Source of the DNA: PALSA-612 sp035652235
GTDB lineage: Bacteria > Actinomycetota > Thermoleophilia > Gaiellales > Gaiellaceae
Length of the DNA stretch: 64,000 bases
NCBI GenBank assembly: GCA_035652235.1
Contig: DASREE010000017.1
Location: 62,001 to 126,000 of the forward strand
Direction: 5' to 3'
Under the pieces are notes generated by a model. The model was given only the letters and a program-made list of their open reading frames with translations. It searched no databases and was not told the origin of the DNA. Both the position numbers and the translations under genes were made by a program. Of this stretch, positions 10,197 through 18,766 are shown piece by piece. The first letter of the stretch is position 1, and every line of letters begins with the position of its first letter.

Positions 10197-11304
10197 GCAG
10201 CTCCTCCACCGCCTGGTAGTCGAAGTCGTAGCCGAACATGCGTGGCCCCGCCACCGCGAGTCCGCGGTCGCTCCGCCAGATCGGATGGCAGGGGAGTGCG
10301 ATCACGCTGACGCGCTGCCCGTATCGGAGGCGCTCGGTGGTGACCGCTGTGCCCGACTCGTCGTCGAGCACGGTGATGATGTCGGGGACAGAGGCGAGGA
10401 CGCGTCCCTCCTCGAGCGCGACGAGGTTCTCGTTCTGGATCTCGAGTCGCAGCGTGCGGCCAGCGTCGGCGCCGAGTCCCTCGACGAGCGCCGACCCGCG
10501 GGCAAACCCGCCCGTCGTCCGCCGCTCGACGTCGACGATCTTGCCCCGAACGAGCCGGAAGCCGGCGAGCTCGTTCACCAGCTCGGCCACCGGATCGGCC
10601 TCGGCGGCGCGCAGCAGCGCACCGATCCGCCGTGCGAGCGTGACCGTGCCGGAAACCGTTGCCGTCCGCGCCTGCTCCACCGTCAGGACGTACACGGCCA
10701 CTGACGCGCGCGCGCCGAGTTCCACCGCGAGCGCGCGCACGACGCGTTCGACCCAGCGGCCGCCGATCGTCTCGACAACGAGCGTGTTTCCGCGCTCGTC
10801 GGTGAGCACGCAGGGGTTGGGCGAAATGCCGGCGACGTGCATCGACACCTGCTGCATTTCTGGGAAGGCGCGGCCCATCCCGTCGGCGTCGAGCACCGGC
10901 AGCCCGAGCGTCGACGCCCACGCGGTCGGCAGGAGCCCGTTCGTCCCGCCGATCTCGGCCGACATCAGAGCGACGACTGGCCGGTCGAGCAGGTGCTCGA
11001 CGCGGTTGCGCAGCCGGCGCCCCTCGTCGCTGTTGCCGAGCTTCTCGATCGAGACGGTCGGGGCGCCGACGCCTCCGCACGGCATGACGATCCCGTCGCC
11101 GGGTAGGTCGTCGTACGAGACGAGCCGCACGGGCCCGTGCTCGTCGATCGCCTGCAGTGCCATGAGCAGGCCGGTGCGCGGGTCTCCGCCTCCGCCGGCG
11201 CCGAGCACCGCGCACCCGATCGCGAGATCCGCGAGTTCGTCCGGGCCGAGCACGATTTCGGCGGAGCCCGCCATTGCACCCCATTCTCTGGGGCTTCCGC
11301 TCAC
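10180..11304 (-). CDS. DUF917 family protein (S-methyl thiohydantoin desulfurase-like)
   Basis: The family is named from an enzyme that desulfurises an S-methyl thiohydantoin in bacterial ergothioneine breakdown; most members are uncharacterised. Family features visible in the 374 residues are the N-terminal LAIGCAVLGAGGGGDP (near 28-43), the VMPCGGVGAPTVSIEKL block, VALMSAEIGGTNGLLP, the GRAFPEMQQVS segment and the late C-terminal ALPCHPIWRSDRG. The start is uncertain: GTG at 11304 has no clear ribosome site, and an ATG at 11274 (MAGSAEIVLG) with a GGGG tract upstream is equally likely. Paired with HyuA, it would prepare or modify a thiohydantoin or hydantoin-like ring; that role is inferred. 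Confidence 0.87.
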   Translation of the reverse strand: MSGSPREWGAMAGSAEIVLGPDELADLAIGCAVLGAGGGGDPRTGLLMALQAIDEHGPVRLVSYDDLPGDGIVMPCGGVGAPTVSIEKLGNSDEGRRLRNRVEHLLDRPVVALMSAEIGGTNGLLPTAWASTLGLPVLDADGMGRAFPEMQQVSMHVAGISPNPCVLTDERGNTLVVETIGGRWVERVVRALAVELGARASVAVYVLTVEQARTATVSGTVTLARRIGALLRAAEADPVAELVNELAGFRLVRGKIVDVERRTTGGFARGSALVEGLGADAGRTLRLEIQNENLVALEEGRVLASVPDIITVLDDESGTAVTTERLRYGQRVSVIALPCHPIWRSDRGLAVAGPRMFGYDFDYQAVEELHATAA

Positions 11305-11321
11305 ATGTCGTTAGTCTCTCA

Positions 11322-11336
11322 GCACGAATTACGTGC
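11322..11336. promoter_or_regulatory. Inverted repeat in the regulator-DUF917 gap
   Basis: GCACG-AATTA-CGTGC is a perfect 5-base inverted repeat in the AT-rich 52-base gap between the PucR-type regulator and the DUF917 gene. Its centre is unusually A/T for this genome. It is a candidate operator for the adjacent regulator or part of an internal promoter; no binding evidence exists. Confidence 0.35.
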
Positions 11337-11356
11337 GAAATTTATGGTCAGCGCCA

Positions 11357-12865
11357 CTAACTGGAGCCGTGAGCACCCACGCCGAGGATGAGGCGGGCGC
11401 GACAGGCGAGCTCGAGCGCGAAGCGGTCGTCCGGATCGTCGAGGTCGGCGTCCAGTAGGGCTGCGATCCGCCGGATCCGGTAGGCGACGGCGTTGCGGTG
11501 AAGGTGAAGTCGTGCACCGGCCCGGACGAGCGAGCCTCGCTCCGAAAGGTACACGGCGAGCGTCTGTACGGCGGTCTCAGTCTTGGCTCCTCCGAGCCGG
11601 TCGAGCGGCGCGAGCAGGTCGTCGACCGCCTGCCTGGCAGGGGCCGAGGAGCTCCAGGCGAGCAGCATGCGGCGAAGCCCGACGGCGTCGAAGCCGAACA
11701 CGCCCCTGCACTGCGCGTGGGAGCGACCGGCCGACGCGGCAGCGTCGGCCTCGGCTGCCGACGCCTGAAGTCCCTCCACGCCCTCGTGGGGGCCGCCGAC
11801 GCCGGCGACGAACCGCAGCTCGGGCCAGCGGCTGCGAAGCCGGTCGAGCACGCGCTCGACGATGCGGATCGTCTCGGCCGTCGCGCGTAGCCCGGGATCC
11901 ATGCGCTGGGTGCATACGAGGACGATCGACGAGCGCACCTGAGCGCCGTCCCAGTTCCCGGAGCCGAACGTTCGTGACGCGCGTAGCGCGAGATGGAAGA
12001 CCTCCTCGCGCAGCGCGTGTGCGGCAGCCACGTCGCGGGCGCGGCGCGCAGGCTGGCCCGCGATCACGATCTGCGTCGCGACGTGCCAGCCGTCAACCGG
12101 AATCCCCAGCTCGCGCGCCCGTCCCGCGACCGCGGTCAAGTTGCCGCGTTCGCCGAGCAGGATCTCGGTGAGCACGCCGGCTCGAGAACGGATGGGCGCC
12201 TCCTCGGATCGCCGGACAGCCTCGATGCGACGGGCGGCTGCGCTCGCGCACAGGGCCGAGGCGAGTCGAGCCCACGTTCCGTCCGCCTCGACGCGGTGGA
12301 GCGGCCGGCCTCCGACGACGATGACGTCGGGTGCGAACTCGTCCGCCTCCGGGCTCGGCGAGGCCAGCCTCACATGCCCCTCGAGAATCTCGCTCGCGAG
12401 CGCTGCGATCGCCTCCGGCGGCGTCGCGGGATCGAGTCCGGCGAGCTGCTCGTTCAACCGTTCGAGCCGCGCGAGCGTCAGGGATGCGTCGCCGTCGATC
12501 GCTCTCTGCACCGCGACGCAGAACGACCCGGGGTCGATCGTGTTTGGAACCGCGAGCAGCGCGACGGCGCCCTTGTCCGCGATCTGCCGCGCGGAGCGCG
12601 GCAATGCCTCGGTGTCTTGCGCGTAAAGCGCCACCGCGGCCGTCCGGGCCGAGGCGGCGGCGCGTAGACACATATCGAGCTGATACCCCTCGAGCTGCGA
12701 CGCGACAGCGGTGAGGAGGCACATGGCTCCCTCCGGTGCGCTGGCGACGTCGATCGCCCGTTCGACGACGATCGCCGAAGCGACGGACACTCCGCGCGGC
12801 GGGCCGGCGACCAGGCGTACGCCCTCGAGTCCTGGCGTGCGCACCAGATCGATCGCGGCCACCAT
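11357..12865 (-). CDS. PucR-family transcriptional regulator
   Basis: DNA-binding regulator of the type that senses purine or related nitrogen compounds. The 502 residues have an N-terminal PucR sensory domain (roughly 5-125), a central CdaR/GGDEF-like region, and the C-terminal PucR helix-turn-helix: LAVYLSERGSLVRAGARLHLHRNAVAYRIRRI near residues 435-466, where the LHLHRNAVAYRI core is strongly conserved. It is the first gene, in the same direction, of the catabolic operon, separated from DUF917 by 52 bases, so it most likely controls that operon and itself. A TATAGG hexamer lies about 15 bases before its ATG and may be its -10 element. The effector is unknown; a breakdown intermediate of the operon substrate is plausible. 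Confidence 0.9.
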   Translation of the reverse strand: MVAAIDLVRTPGLEGVRLVAGPPRGVSVASAIVVERAIDVASAPEGAMCLLTAVASQLEGYQLDMCLRAAASARTAAVALYAQDTEALPRSARQIADKGAVALLAVPNTIDPGSFCVAVQRAIDGDASLTLARLERLNEQLAGLDPATPPEAIAALASEILEGHVRLASPSPEADEFAPDVIVVGGRPLHRVEADGTWARLASALCASAAARRIEAVRRSEEAPIRSRAGVLTEILLGERGNLTAVAGRARELGIPVDGWHVATQIVIAGQPARRARDVAAAHALREEVFHLALRASRTFGSGNWDGAQVRSSIVLVCTQRMDPGLRATAETIRIVERVLDRLRSRWPELRFVAGVGGPHEGVEGLQASAAEADAAASAGRSHAQCRGVFGFDAVGLRRMLLAWSSSAPARQAVDDLLAPLDRLGGAKTETAVQTLAVYLSERGSLVRAGARLHLHRNAVAYRIRRIAALLDADLDDPDDRFALELACRARLILGVGAHGSS

Positions 12866-12979
12866 GGATGGCGCCGATCCTATACCGTCAGCACCAAAGA
12901 GACCTCTCGTTTGTGCGGGTGTTATGGCCGAGTCAAGTCCCAGGACGTGGTGTAACTCGTCGACGTGCTCGTGGGCTGC

Positions 12980-13090
12980 TCAGGCCGCGGTGAGCTCGAG
13001 CACCTCCTGTTCGTCGTTGTCTCCGCGCCGCTCCTCGAGGAGCGGCGCGAGCGAGTCGAGGCTGAGGTAGCGGCGGCCGACGAGCCACAT
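12980..13090 (-). CDS. Possible 36-residue small protein or gene remnant
   Basis: A short frame, MWLVGRRYLSLDSLAPLLEE then an acidic tail ending ELTAA. I do not recognise it. Codon choice is GC-rich at third positions like real genes here, and the same frame continues upstream without a stop as far as the glycosyltransferase stop codon at 13130-13132, so it may be the remnant of a longer C-terminal extension. No good ribosome site precedes the ATG. It contains the 26-base palindrome listed separately. Existence as a translated gene is uncertain. Confidence 0.25.
   Translation of the reverse strand: MWLVGRRYLSLDSLAPLLEERRGDNDEQEVLELTAA
13024..13049. repeat. 26-base perfect palindrome
   Basis: Each half reads CGCGCCGCTCCTC against its exact reverse complement, with no spacer. 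As RNA it would fold into a very stable GC hairpin with a TCGA loop. It lies about 80 bases downstream of the glycosyltransferase stop on the minus strand, so it may end that transcript, though no T run follows; a dimeric protein site is the other option. Confidence 0.5.
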
Positions 13091-13129
13091 CAGGGAGGCG
13101 TCGTAGGAAGATGCCGACGACGTCTCAAA

Positions 13130-14485
13130 TCAGACGGCCACGACCCGCCGGCTGCCGGGGCGCGCCGTGCCGTTCGCCGCGACCGCGCCGAGCAGGTCCG
13201 CGTAGCGCGCGGCGAGCGCACGCCGCTCGAAGCGCTCGAGCACGGCCGGCGCCGGCGCGGGAGGCTCATCGCCTCTGTCGCTGCGGTCGAGCTCGGCCTC
13301 GATCGCGGCGGCCATGCCGACCACGTCGTCCGGCTCGCAGATGCGGGCTGTTCCGGCCTCGAGCAGGATGTCACGCGCATCCCCCTCGGGCACGGCCGCG
13401 AGGATCGGCCGGCCGGAGGCGAGGTACTCGTAGGTCTTGCCCGGCACGATGCCGGAGCGGGTGCCCGGAGGCATCTTCTGCATCGGCAGGAAGAGCAGGT
13501 CGGCGGAGCGCATCAGCCGCACGGCGTCGCGGTGGTGGAGGTAGCCGTGCGCACGCACGAACGGCGACCACTCTGCGGCCGCCCGGTCGTTCTCGGTCAG
13601 GGCACCGGCAAGGTGGAGCTCGATCGGGGCGCCCGGGCCGACGCGACGGTCGAGCACGAGCTCGATCGCGCGCATCAGGTAGAGGTGGGAGCGGGTGAGG
13701 AGGTTCGTCCCCGGGACGCCGCCTCCCAGCAGGCGGCGAAGCACCCGCCGCCGCTGCTCGAGGCCGAGCGACGTGTGCAGGTAGCCGGTGTGCACGATCC
13801 GGAAGGCGTCCCCCTCGCGTGCCGGCGGTGGCTCGGCGAAGTCGCCGGCATCGAACCCGTTCGGGATCGTCACGACCGGCCTCGAGCGGAGCTCGGGGAA
13901 GCGGGCGACGATGCGGGCGGCCGCCTCCGGCGTCGTCGTCACGATGGCGGCCGCCGTCCGCAGCCGGCGGCGCATGCGCTCGATGTCCAGGCGCCGGTGG
14001 AGCGCGCTCGGGTACAGGAGCATCTCGTCGAGCGCCCACGGGTCGCGCAGGTCGGCCACCCACGGCCTACCGAGGCGGCGCGAGAGCGCGCTGGCGGCGT
14101 CCGCGGACAGGTACGGCGGCATGGACGCGACGATCACGTCGGCGTCCCCACCCGCCCGCACGCCGGCCTCGGTCGCGCCGGCCAGCCACCATCTCGACCA
14201 GTCGGTGCCGATGAGCAGCCAGCGCTCCGCTCGCGCGCGCCAGGGGCTGTCGTCGTCCGGCTCGGGACCCTCCACCCTGTACACCGCGCGCTCGCCACCC
14301 AGCTCGGCGGCGAGGCTCTCGTCGAGCGGGCTCCAGCGGTCGACGGAGCGGCCGGGACCCGTCACCACCGTCACCGTGCTGCGCTCGGACACCTCCGGCA
14401 GGTAGCGCGCGAGCTTGAGCGACCGCTGCGAGCCCGCTCCGCCGATCGGCGGGAAGTGGTACGCCACTAGCAGCGTCCGGGTCAT
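13130..14485 (-). CDS. Glycosyltransferase family 4 (GT-B fold)
   Basis: Transfers a sugar from a nucleotide-sugar donor during surface glycan assembly at the cytoplasmic face. The 451 residues show the GT-B pattern: an N-terminal VAYHFPPIGGAGSQRSLKLA (near 7-26), WVADLRDPWALDEM in the acceptor domain, VVTIPNGFDAGDF at the hinge, and in the donor half RIVHTGYLH, LLFLPMQKMPPGTRSGIVPG and KTYEYLASGRPILAAVPEGD, where the E of TYEYL matches the conserved donor-binding glutamate region. Its ATG overlaps the preceding acyltransferase stop (ATGA), and it is the last gene of the four-gene run starting at the initiating sugar transferase. Confidence 0.9.
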   Translation of the reverse strand: MTRTLLVAYHFPPIGGAGSQRSLKLARYLPEVSERSTVTVVTGPGRSVDRWSPLDESLAAELGGERAVYRVEGPEPDDDSPWRARAERWLLIGTDWSRWWLAGATEAGVRAGGDADVIVASMPPYLSADAASALSRRLGRPWVADLRDPWALDEMLLYPSALHRRLDIERMRRRLRTAAAIVTTTPEAAARIVARFPELRSRPVVTIPNGFDAGDFAEPPPAREGDAFRIVHTGYLHTSLGLEQRRRVLRRLLGGGVPGTNLLTRSHLYLMRAIELVLDRRVGPGAPIELHLAGALTENDRAAAEWSPFVRAHGYLHHRDAVRLMRSADLLFLPMQKMPPGTRSGIVPGKTYEYLASGRPILAAVPEGDARDILLEAGTARICEPDDVVGMAAAIEAELDRSDRGDEPPAPAPAVLERFERRALAARYADLLGAVAANGTARPGSRRVVAV

Positions 14486-15144
14486 CGCGCGACCGGGTGC
14501 GGATCGGCGTCGCGCAGGTCGCGTACGACGCGGGCCGGCGCGCCCACGGCGACGGCGAAGTCGGGCACATCCTCGCGGACGACCGAGTTGGCGCCGACCA
14601 CGGCTCCGCGGCCGATCCTGACGCCGGGCCCGACGACGACGTTCTGGCCGAGCCAGGCGCCGTCGCCGATCTCGACCGGCGCGGTTCGGTCGATCCCCTG
14701 CGCGAGCACCGCCCGCTCCGGCCGGTCGATCGCGTGCGTGTGGTCGGCGATGTACACGTTTCTCGCCATCAGCACCTCCCGCCCGATGCGCACAGAGTGC
14801 GCCGCCGAGAGCACGCAGCCGCCGACGATCGAGGTCCCGTCGCCGATCACGAGCACGAGGTGGCCGCGCTCCTCGCCCTCGACCTGCAGCCATGAGCCGG
14901 CGCCGATGAACACGCCCGACCCGATCGCGATGCGAGACTCGCCCCGGATCCGCACCGGCAGCTGGATCACCGAGCGGGGCCCGAAGTCGGCGAACGCTCC
15001 GGACACGGCGAGCGAGAACGCCTTGTCGCGGGCCCGTGCGAGCAGACGGTAGGCGCCGATCGCGGCGCGTCCGGCTGCGCGGCGGACGGGACGCGAGCGT
15101 CCGGCGGCCCGCTCCTTCTCGAGGTTCCCGCGCACGCCGCTCAT
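14482..15144 (-). CDS. Hexapeptide-repeat acyltransferase (acetyltransferase, left-handed beta helix)
   Basis: Predicted O- or N-acetyltransferase of the WcaF/LbH type, probably decorating the glycan made by its neighbours. In 220 residues the repeated hexapeptides I-G-x-G-x-x are clear from about 70 (IAIGSGVFIGAGS) through VVVGPGVRIGRGAVVGANSV, with the catalytic-type histidine in IADHTHAID. It ends with the VAVGAPARVVRDL tail usual for the family. An ATG at 15144 is used; no Shine-Dalgarno is seen, and it sits 32 bases after the oxidoreductase stop, so the true start could differ slightly. Confidence 0.88.
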   Translation of the reverse strand: MSGVRGNLEKERAAGRSRPVRRAAGRAAIGAYRLLARARDKAFSLAVSGAFADFGPRSVIQLPVRIRGESRIAIGSGVFIGAGSWLQVEGEERGHLVLVIGDGTSIVGGCVLSAAHSVRIGREVLMARNVYIADHTHAIDRPERAVLAQGIDRTAPVEIGDGAWLGQNVVVGPGVRIGRGAVVGANSVVREDVPDFAVAVGAPARVVRDLRDADPHPVAR

Positions 15145-15176
15145 GATAGGAGGCGCCCCGTCGAGAGCGTCCCGGA

Positions 15177-16214
15177 TCACCGGACGGCCGTGCGGCTCCC
15201 CTCGACCCTGATGCGTGCGCTGTCGCGCTCGAGCGAGGCGTCGACCGCCTCGATCATCCGGACGACGTCGACCCCGACCTCCGCCGACGACCGCGGCGTC
15301 GTGCCGTCGATGATGGCGGCGCAGAAGTCCGCGAGCTCCAGGTACAGCGGCTCGGCTGCGTCGACACGGGGCGAGACGATGTCGCCCGTCCGGTAGCTGA
15401 GCCTGTACTCGCCGAACGTCTCCGGGTCGCGCAGGGTCACGCCGGAGTCGAACAGCCGCACCGGCTCGGCGCTCATGTCGTCGTAGACGACCATCTTGCG
15501 CGACCCGATCACGGTCGTCCGGCGCAGCTTGCTCGGCGCGAGCCAGGAGAGCTCCGCGTGCGCGATCGTCTGCGACGGGAACTCGAGGTTGACGAAGGCG
15601 ACGTCGGGGATGTCGGGGATGATGCAACCCCTGCTCGTCGCCGACACGTACGTGGGCAGCTCGCCGAGCCAGAAGCGGAGGATGGAGAAGTCGTGCGGGG
15701 CGAGGTCCCAGACGACGCTGACGTCCGGCTGGTGGAGCCCAAGGTTCACCCGGCTCGTCGAGATCGAGTAGATCTGGCCGAGCTCCCCGGCTGCGATCAG
15801 CTCGGCGATCTTGTTCACCGGCGGGCTGTACAGGAAGGTGTGGCCGGGCATGAGCACGAGGCCCCGCGACTCGGCGAGCTCGGCGAGCCGCACGGCCTCC
15901 TCGCTCGACCCGGCGAGGGGCTTCTCGACGAAGACGTGCTTTCCCGCGTCGAGCGCCCGCCGCGCGAGCTCGTAGTGCGTCGAGACGGGCGTCGCGAGCG
16001 CGACCGCGTCGAGCGCCGGATCGTCGAGCAGCCGGTCGAGGTCGGTGGCGTGGCGGACGGTCGGGTAGCGCCGGCTGATGCGCTCGAACGCCTCGATGCG
16101 CTCGTCGCAGGCCCAGGTGACGTCCGCCTCGGGAAGCTCGTACAGGTTGCGGACGAGGTTCGGGCCCCAGTAGCCGAGGCCGACGACGCCGATCCTGACG
16201 CGTGCGCTGGTCAT
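15177..16214 (-). CDS. Gfo/Idh/MocA-family sugar oxidoreductase
   Basis: NAD(P)-dependent oxidoreductase acting on a sugar or nucleotide sugar. The 345 residues open with the Rossmann motif RIGVVGLGYWGPNLVRNL (about 7-24), then the conserved HVFVEKPLA (EKP lysine) near 113-121 and MPGHTFLYSPP; the C-terminal half is the usual alpha/beta domain. The WDLAPHDFSILRFWLG block is characteristic of WlbA-like members that oxidise UDP-GlcNAcA-type sugars, but that assignment is inference. ATG start overlaps the upstream sugar-transferase stop (ATGA). Confidence 0.9.
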   Translation of the reverse strand: MTSARVRIGVVGLGYWGPNLVRNLYELPEADVTWACDERIEAFERISRRYPTVRHATDLDRLLDDPALDAVALATPVSTHYELARRALDAGKHVFVEKPLAGSSEEAVRLAELAESRGLVLMPGHTFLYSPPVNKIAELIAAGELGQIYSISTSRVNLGLHQPDVSVVWDLAPHDFSILRFWLGELPTYVSATSRGCIIPDIPDVAFVNLEFPSQTIAHAELSWLAPSKLRRTTVIGSRKMVVYDDMSAEPVRLFDSGVTLRDPETFGEYRLSYRTGDIVSPRVDAAEPLYLELADFCAAIIDGTTPRSSAEVGVDVVRMIEAVDASLERDSARIRVEGSRTAVR

Positions 16215-17785
16215 GCGGTCGAGTTGGAGACGGCCTGCTGGCGGATGGCGAGCGGCGTCTTGCAGAGCAGGCGCAGGTCGAGCCCGAGCGACCAGCTGCG
16301 GGCGTAGGCGACGTCCATGTCGAGCGCCTCGCCGAAGCTCGACCTCGCCCGCGCCGTCACCTGCCACAGGCCCGTCAGGCCCGGCTGCACGAGGAAGCGC
16401 TCGAAGTGGTGCGGCGCGAAGTGCTCCGTCTCGTACGGGATGCACGGCCGCGGGCCGACGAGCGACATCTCGCCGCGCAGCACGTTGACGAGCTGGGGCA
16501 GCTCGTCGAGGCTGGTCTTCCTGAGCCAGCGTCCGAACGGCGTCACGTCGTCCGCGCGGTCGAGCTTGTACAGCCCGTCGCTGCGCGCCGCCGCCTTCGA
16601 GCTCATCGTCGAGCGGATGTACTCGCGGTGGACGTCGTTGTCCACCCCGACCCGCATGGTGCGGAACTTGAGCGCGGTGAACGGCTCCATGTTCAGCCCC
16701 AGCCGCTCCTGGCGGAAGAAGACGGGCCCGGGCGAGTCGCGCTTGATGCGCCACGCCACGTAGGCGAACAGCGGTGCCGTGGCGGCGAGCGCGAGCGCGG
16801 CCACGGCCAGGTCGATCGAGCGCTTGACGAAGCGGTCGAACGGCCGCAGCCGCACCGGCGGCAGCCCGATCAGCGGCAGCGCCTCGACCATGTGCATCTC
16901 GACGCGCGGGCCGAACGACTCGAACAGCCGCGGCACCAGGTCGATGTGGACCGAGATCGCCTTCAGGCGGTGGATGAGCCCGAGCAGCTGCTCGTGCGAG
17001 TCGTTCGAGTACGCGATCACGACCCGGTCGACCCCGTACCGGGCGACGAGCTCGGGCAGCTGGTCGGGCCCACCGAGCAGCACGACGTTGTCGAGGTCGT
17101 CGCGCGGCTCCTTGGGCTGCACGTCGACGAAGCCGACGAGCCGGATGCCGTACTCGGGGTGCTGCTGCAGCTTGCGGGCGATCAGCTGGCCGACGTCGCC
17201 CGCTCCGACGATGATCGCGTTCTGCACGTACATCGGGCTGCGCCTCGCCGCCGCGCGCGCGGCCGCTCGTGCCGACACGACCAGGACGATGGCCATCAGC
17301 CAGAACGCGACCATGCGCGGCGGGTTCGGAGAGGCCACGTGCGTCAGCCAGGCGAAGGCGGAGAAGATCCACGACCCGATGGTCACGACGGCGAACACGC
17401 CGACGAGGTCGTCGACGGTGGAGTGGTCGGTCCGCCGGTGGTCGCGGCCGTACAGCCCGCTCAGCATGGCGAACGCGATCCACAGCGGCAGGCTGAGGAT
17501 GAAGGCGAGGCTCTCCATCCCGGGCGTGACGACGTCGCGCGTCGTGACGTCGGGCTCGAACAGGATCTGCGCGAGGACGAAGGCGACGCTCAGACCGAGC
17601 ACGTCGGCGACGAGCAGGGCGCGATGCAGGAGCCAGTCCCGGCCGCGGCGGGCGCTGTCGGCGTCGAGGAGGAAGGGCAGGGCGATGGCACCCGCGCCGT
17701 CGCTCGCGAGCGCCCCGGCCGAGACAGCGTGCTCGACTGTCCGCTCGACACCCTCCTGCGGGCGCCGCATCCACCCCTGCCGCAT
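16211..17785 (-). CDS. Polyprenyl-phosphate sugar-1-phosphate transferase (initiating exopolysaccharide enzyme)
   Basis: Loads the first sugar-1-phosphate onto undecaprenyl phosphate, starting repeat-unit synthesis at the inner membrane. The protein has four or five N-terminal membrane helices, a central CoA-binding-like/Rossmann domain (IIVGAGDVGQLIARKL), one further helix, and the C-terminal bacterial sugar transferase domain with PVFFRQERLGLN, FTALKFRTM, RKTSLDELPQLVNVL and MSLVGPRP. I prefer the ATG at 17785 because GGGGAGAGAGG lies just upstream; an ATG at 17848 would add 21 basic, poorly conserved residues and is preceded by a possible -10 TATGTT overlapping it. It heads the minus-strand run to 13130. 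Confidence 0.93.
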   Translation of the reverse strand: MRQGWMRRPQEGVERTVEHAVSAGALASDGAGAIALPFLLDADSARRGRDWLLHRALLVADVLGLSVAFVLAQILFEPDVTTRDVVTPGMESLAFILSLPLWIAFAMLSGLYGRDHRRTDHSTVDDLVGVFAVVTIGSWIFSAFAWLTHVASPNPPRMVAFWLMAIVLVVSARAAARAAARRSPMYVQNAIIVGAGDVGQLIARKLQQHPEYGIRLVGFVDVQPKEPRDDLDNVVLLGGPDQLPELVARYGVDRVVIAYSNDSHEQLLGLIHRLKAISVHIDLVPRLFESFGPRVEMHMVEALPLIGLPPVRLRPFDRFVKRSIDLAVAALALAATAPLFAYVAWRIKRDSPGPVFFRQERLGLNMEPFTALKFRTMRVGVDNDVHREYIRSTMSSKAAARSDGLYKLDRADDVTPFGRWLRKTSLDELPQLVNVLRGEMSLVGPRPCIPYETEHFAPHHFERFLVQPGLTGLWQVTARARSSFGEALDMDVAYARSWSLGLDLRLLCKTPLAIRQQAVSNSTA

Positions 17786-17984
17786 CGACCTCTCTCCCCT
17801 GATCGGACGGTGCCACTCCCGTGACCGTCGAAGCTTCCTCTGCAACATAGGTACGGGAACGCTCCGCCGCCAGATGCGAAGGACAGGACCCTCCGCGAGT
17901 CGAGGCGCGCGCGACCGGCGAACCTGGCCTTTCGGCTAAGTCGCAACCAGCGGAACCGAGCGCCGCGGGGCCGGGGGCGGCATG

Positions 17985-18015
17985 CTGTACGCGGCCGCGT
18001 CCCGGCCGCGTACAG
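17985..18015. promoter_or_regulatory. 13-base perfect inverted repeat overlapping a -10 element
   Basis: CTGTACGCGGCCG and its exact complement CGGCCGCGTACAG flank five bases (CGTCC). The right arm contains TACAG of a TACAGT hexamer, a candidate -10 for the polysaccharide deacetylase gene whose GTG is at 18026. The site lies between divergent genes, so it is a candidate operator for one or both; as RNA it could also form a strong hairpin. Confidence 0.5.
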
Positions 18016-18025
18016 TTTCCCGATC

Positions 18026-18766
18026 GTGAGCGTGTGGCCGCGGACTCCGACGGCGCGGGAGCTGGCCGTCGTCGTCCTCGACCGGATCGTCTTCGCCGTC
18101 TCGGGCGACCGGGGTGTCGTCGCCCGCGGCCCGGCGCGCCGCCGGGCGCTCGCGCTCTCGTTCGACGACGGGCCGTCGCCGGCGAACACGCCCATGCTGC
18201 TCGATCTGCTCGCCCGGCACGAGGCGCGGGCGACGTTCTTCGTCGTCGGCGAGCTCGTCGCGGGGCAGGAGCCGATCCTGGAGCAAGCCGTCTCGCTCGG
18301 CCACGAGCTCGGCAACCACACCTGGTCGCATCCGCACACGGTCTCCCTGTCGCGAGCGGAGCTCCGCCGCGAGCTCGTCCGCACGAACGAGGCGATCGAG
18401 TCGGTCGGCGCCAGGGTGCGGCTCGTGCGGCCGCCGTTCGGCAAGGACCGGCGGCGTGTCGCGGACGCCGCGGCGGGCCTCGGGATGACGGTCACCCTGT
18501 GGTCGGTGGACTCGGGCGACACCCGCGGGGGCTCCGCAGACGAGATCGCATCGGCGGTCGTCGCCGGCGCCGAGCCGGGCGCGATCGTCCTCTTCCACGA
18601 CGGTGGCGACCGCCGGCAGCGGACGATCGACGCCTGCGCTGCCGCCCTGCCGGCGTTGCGCGCAGCGGGCTACGAGCTCGTGACGATCAGCGAGCTGCTC
18701 GCGGGCACATCGGTCCCGAGCTCAGGCGACGGGCTTGCGCCAGAGCACGGCGACCCTGTGCGTTAA
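18026..18766 (+). CDS. Polysaccharide deacetylase family protein (CE4)
   Basis: Carbohydrate esterase family 4 enzyme, expected to remove acetyl groups from an N-acetylated glycan. In 246 residues the metal and catalytic motifs are complete: SFDDGPSPANT (two Asp near 48), HTWSHPHT with the His-x3-His pair near 98-102, RPPFGK, and a later LFHDGG carrying the catalytic-type His. There is one possible N-terminal membrane segment but no clear signal peptide, so location is uncertain. GTG start at 18026, with no strong ribosome site and an inverted repeat ending 11 bases before. Its 3' end overlaps the convergent methyltransferase gene by 45 bases. Confidence 0.88.
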   Translation: MSVWPRTPTARELAVVVLDRIVFAVSGDRGVVARGPARRRALALSFDDGPSPANTPMLLDLLARHEARATFFVVGELVAGQEPILEQAVSLGHELGNHTWSHPHTVSLSRAELRRELVRTNEAIESVGARVRLVRPPFGKDRRRVADAAAGLGMTVTLWSVDSGDTRGGSADEIASAVVAGAEPGAIVLFHDGGDRRQRTIDACAAALPALRAAGYELVTISELLAGTSVPSSGDGLAPEHGDPVR

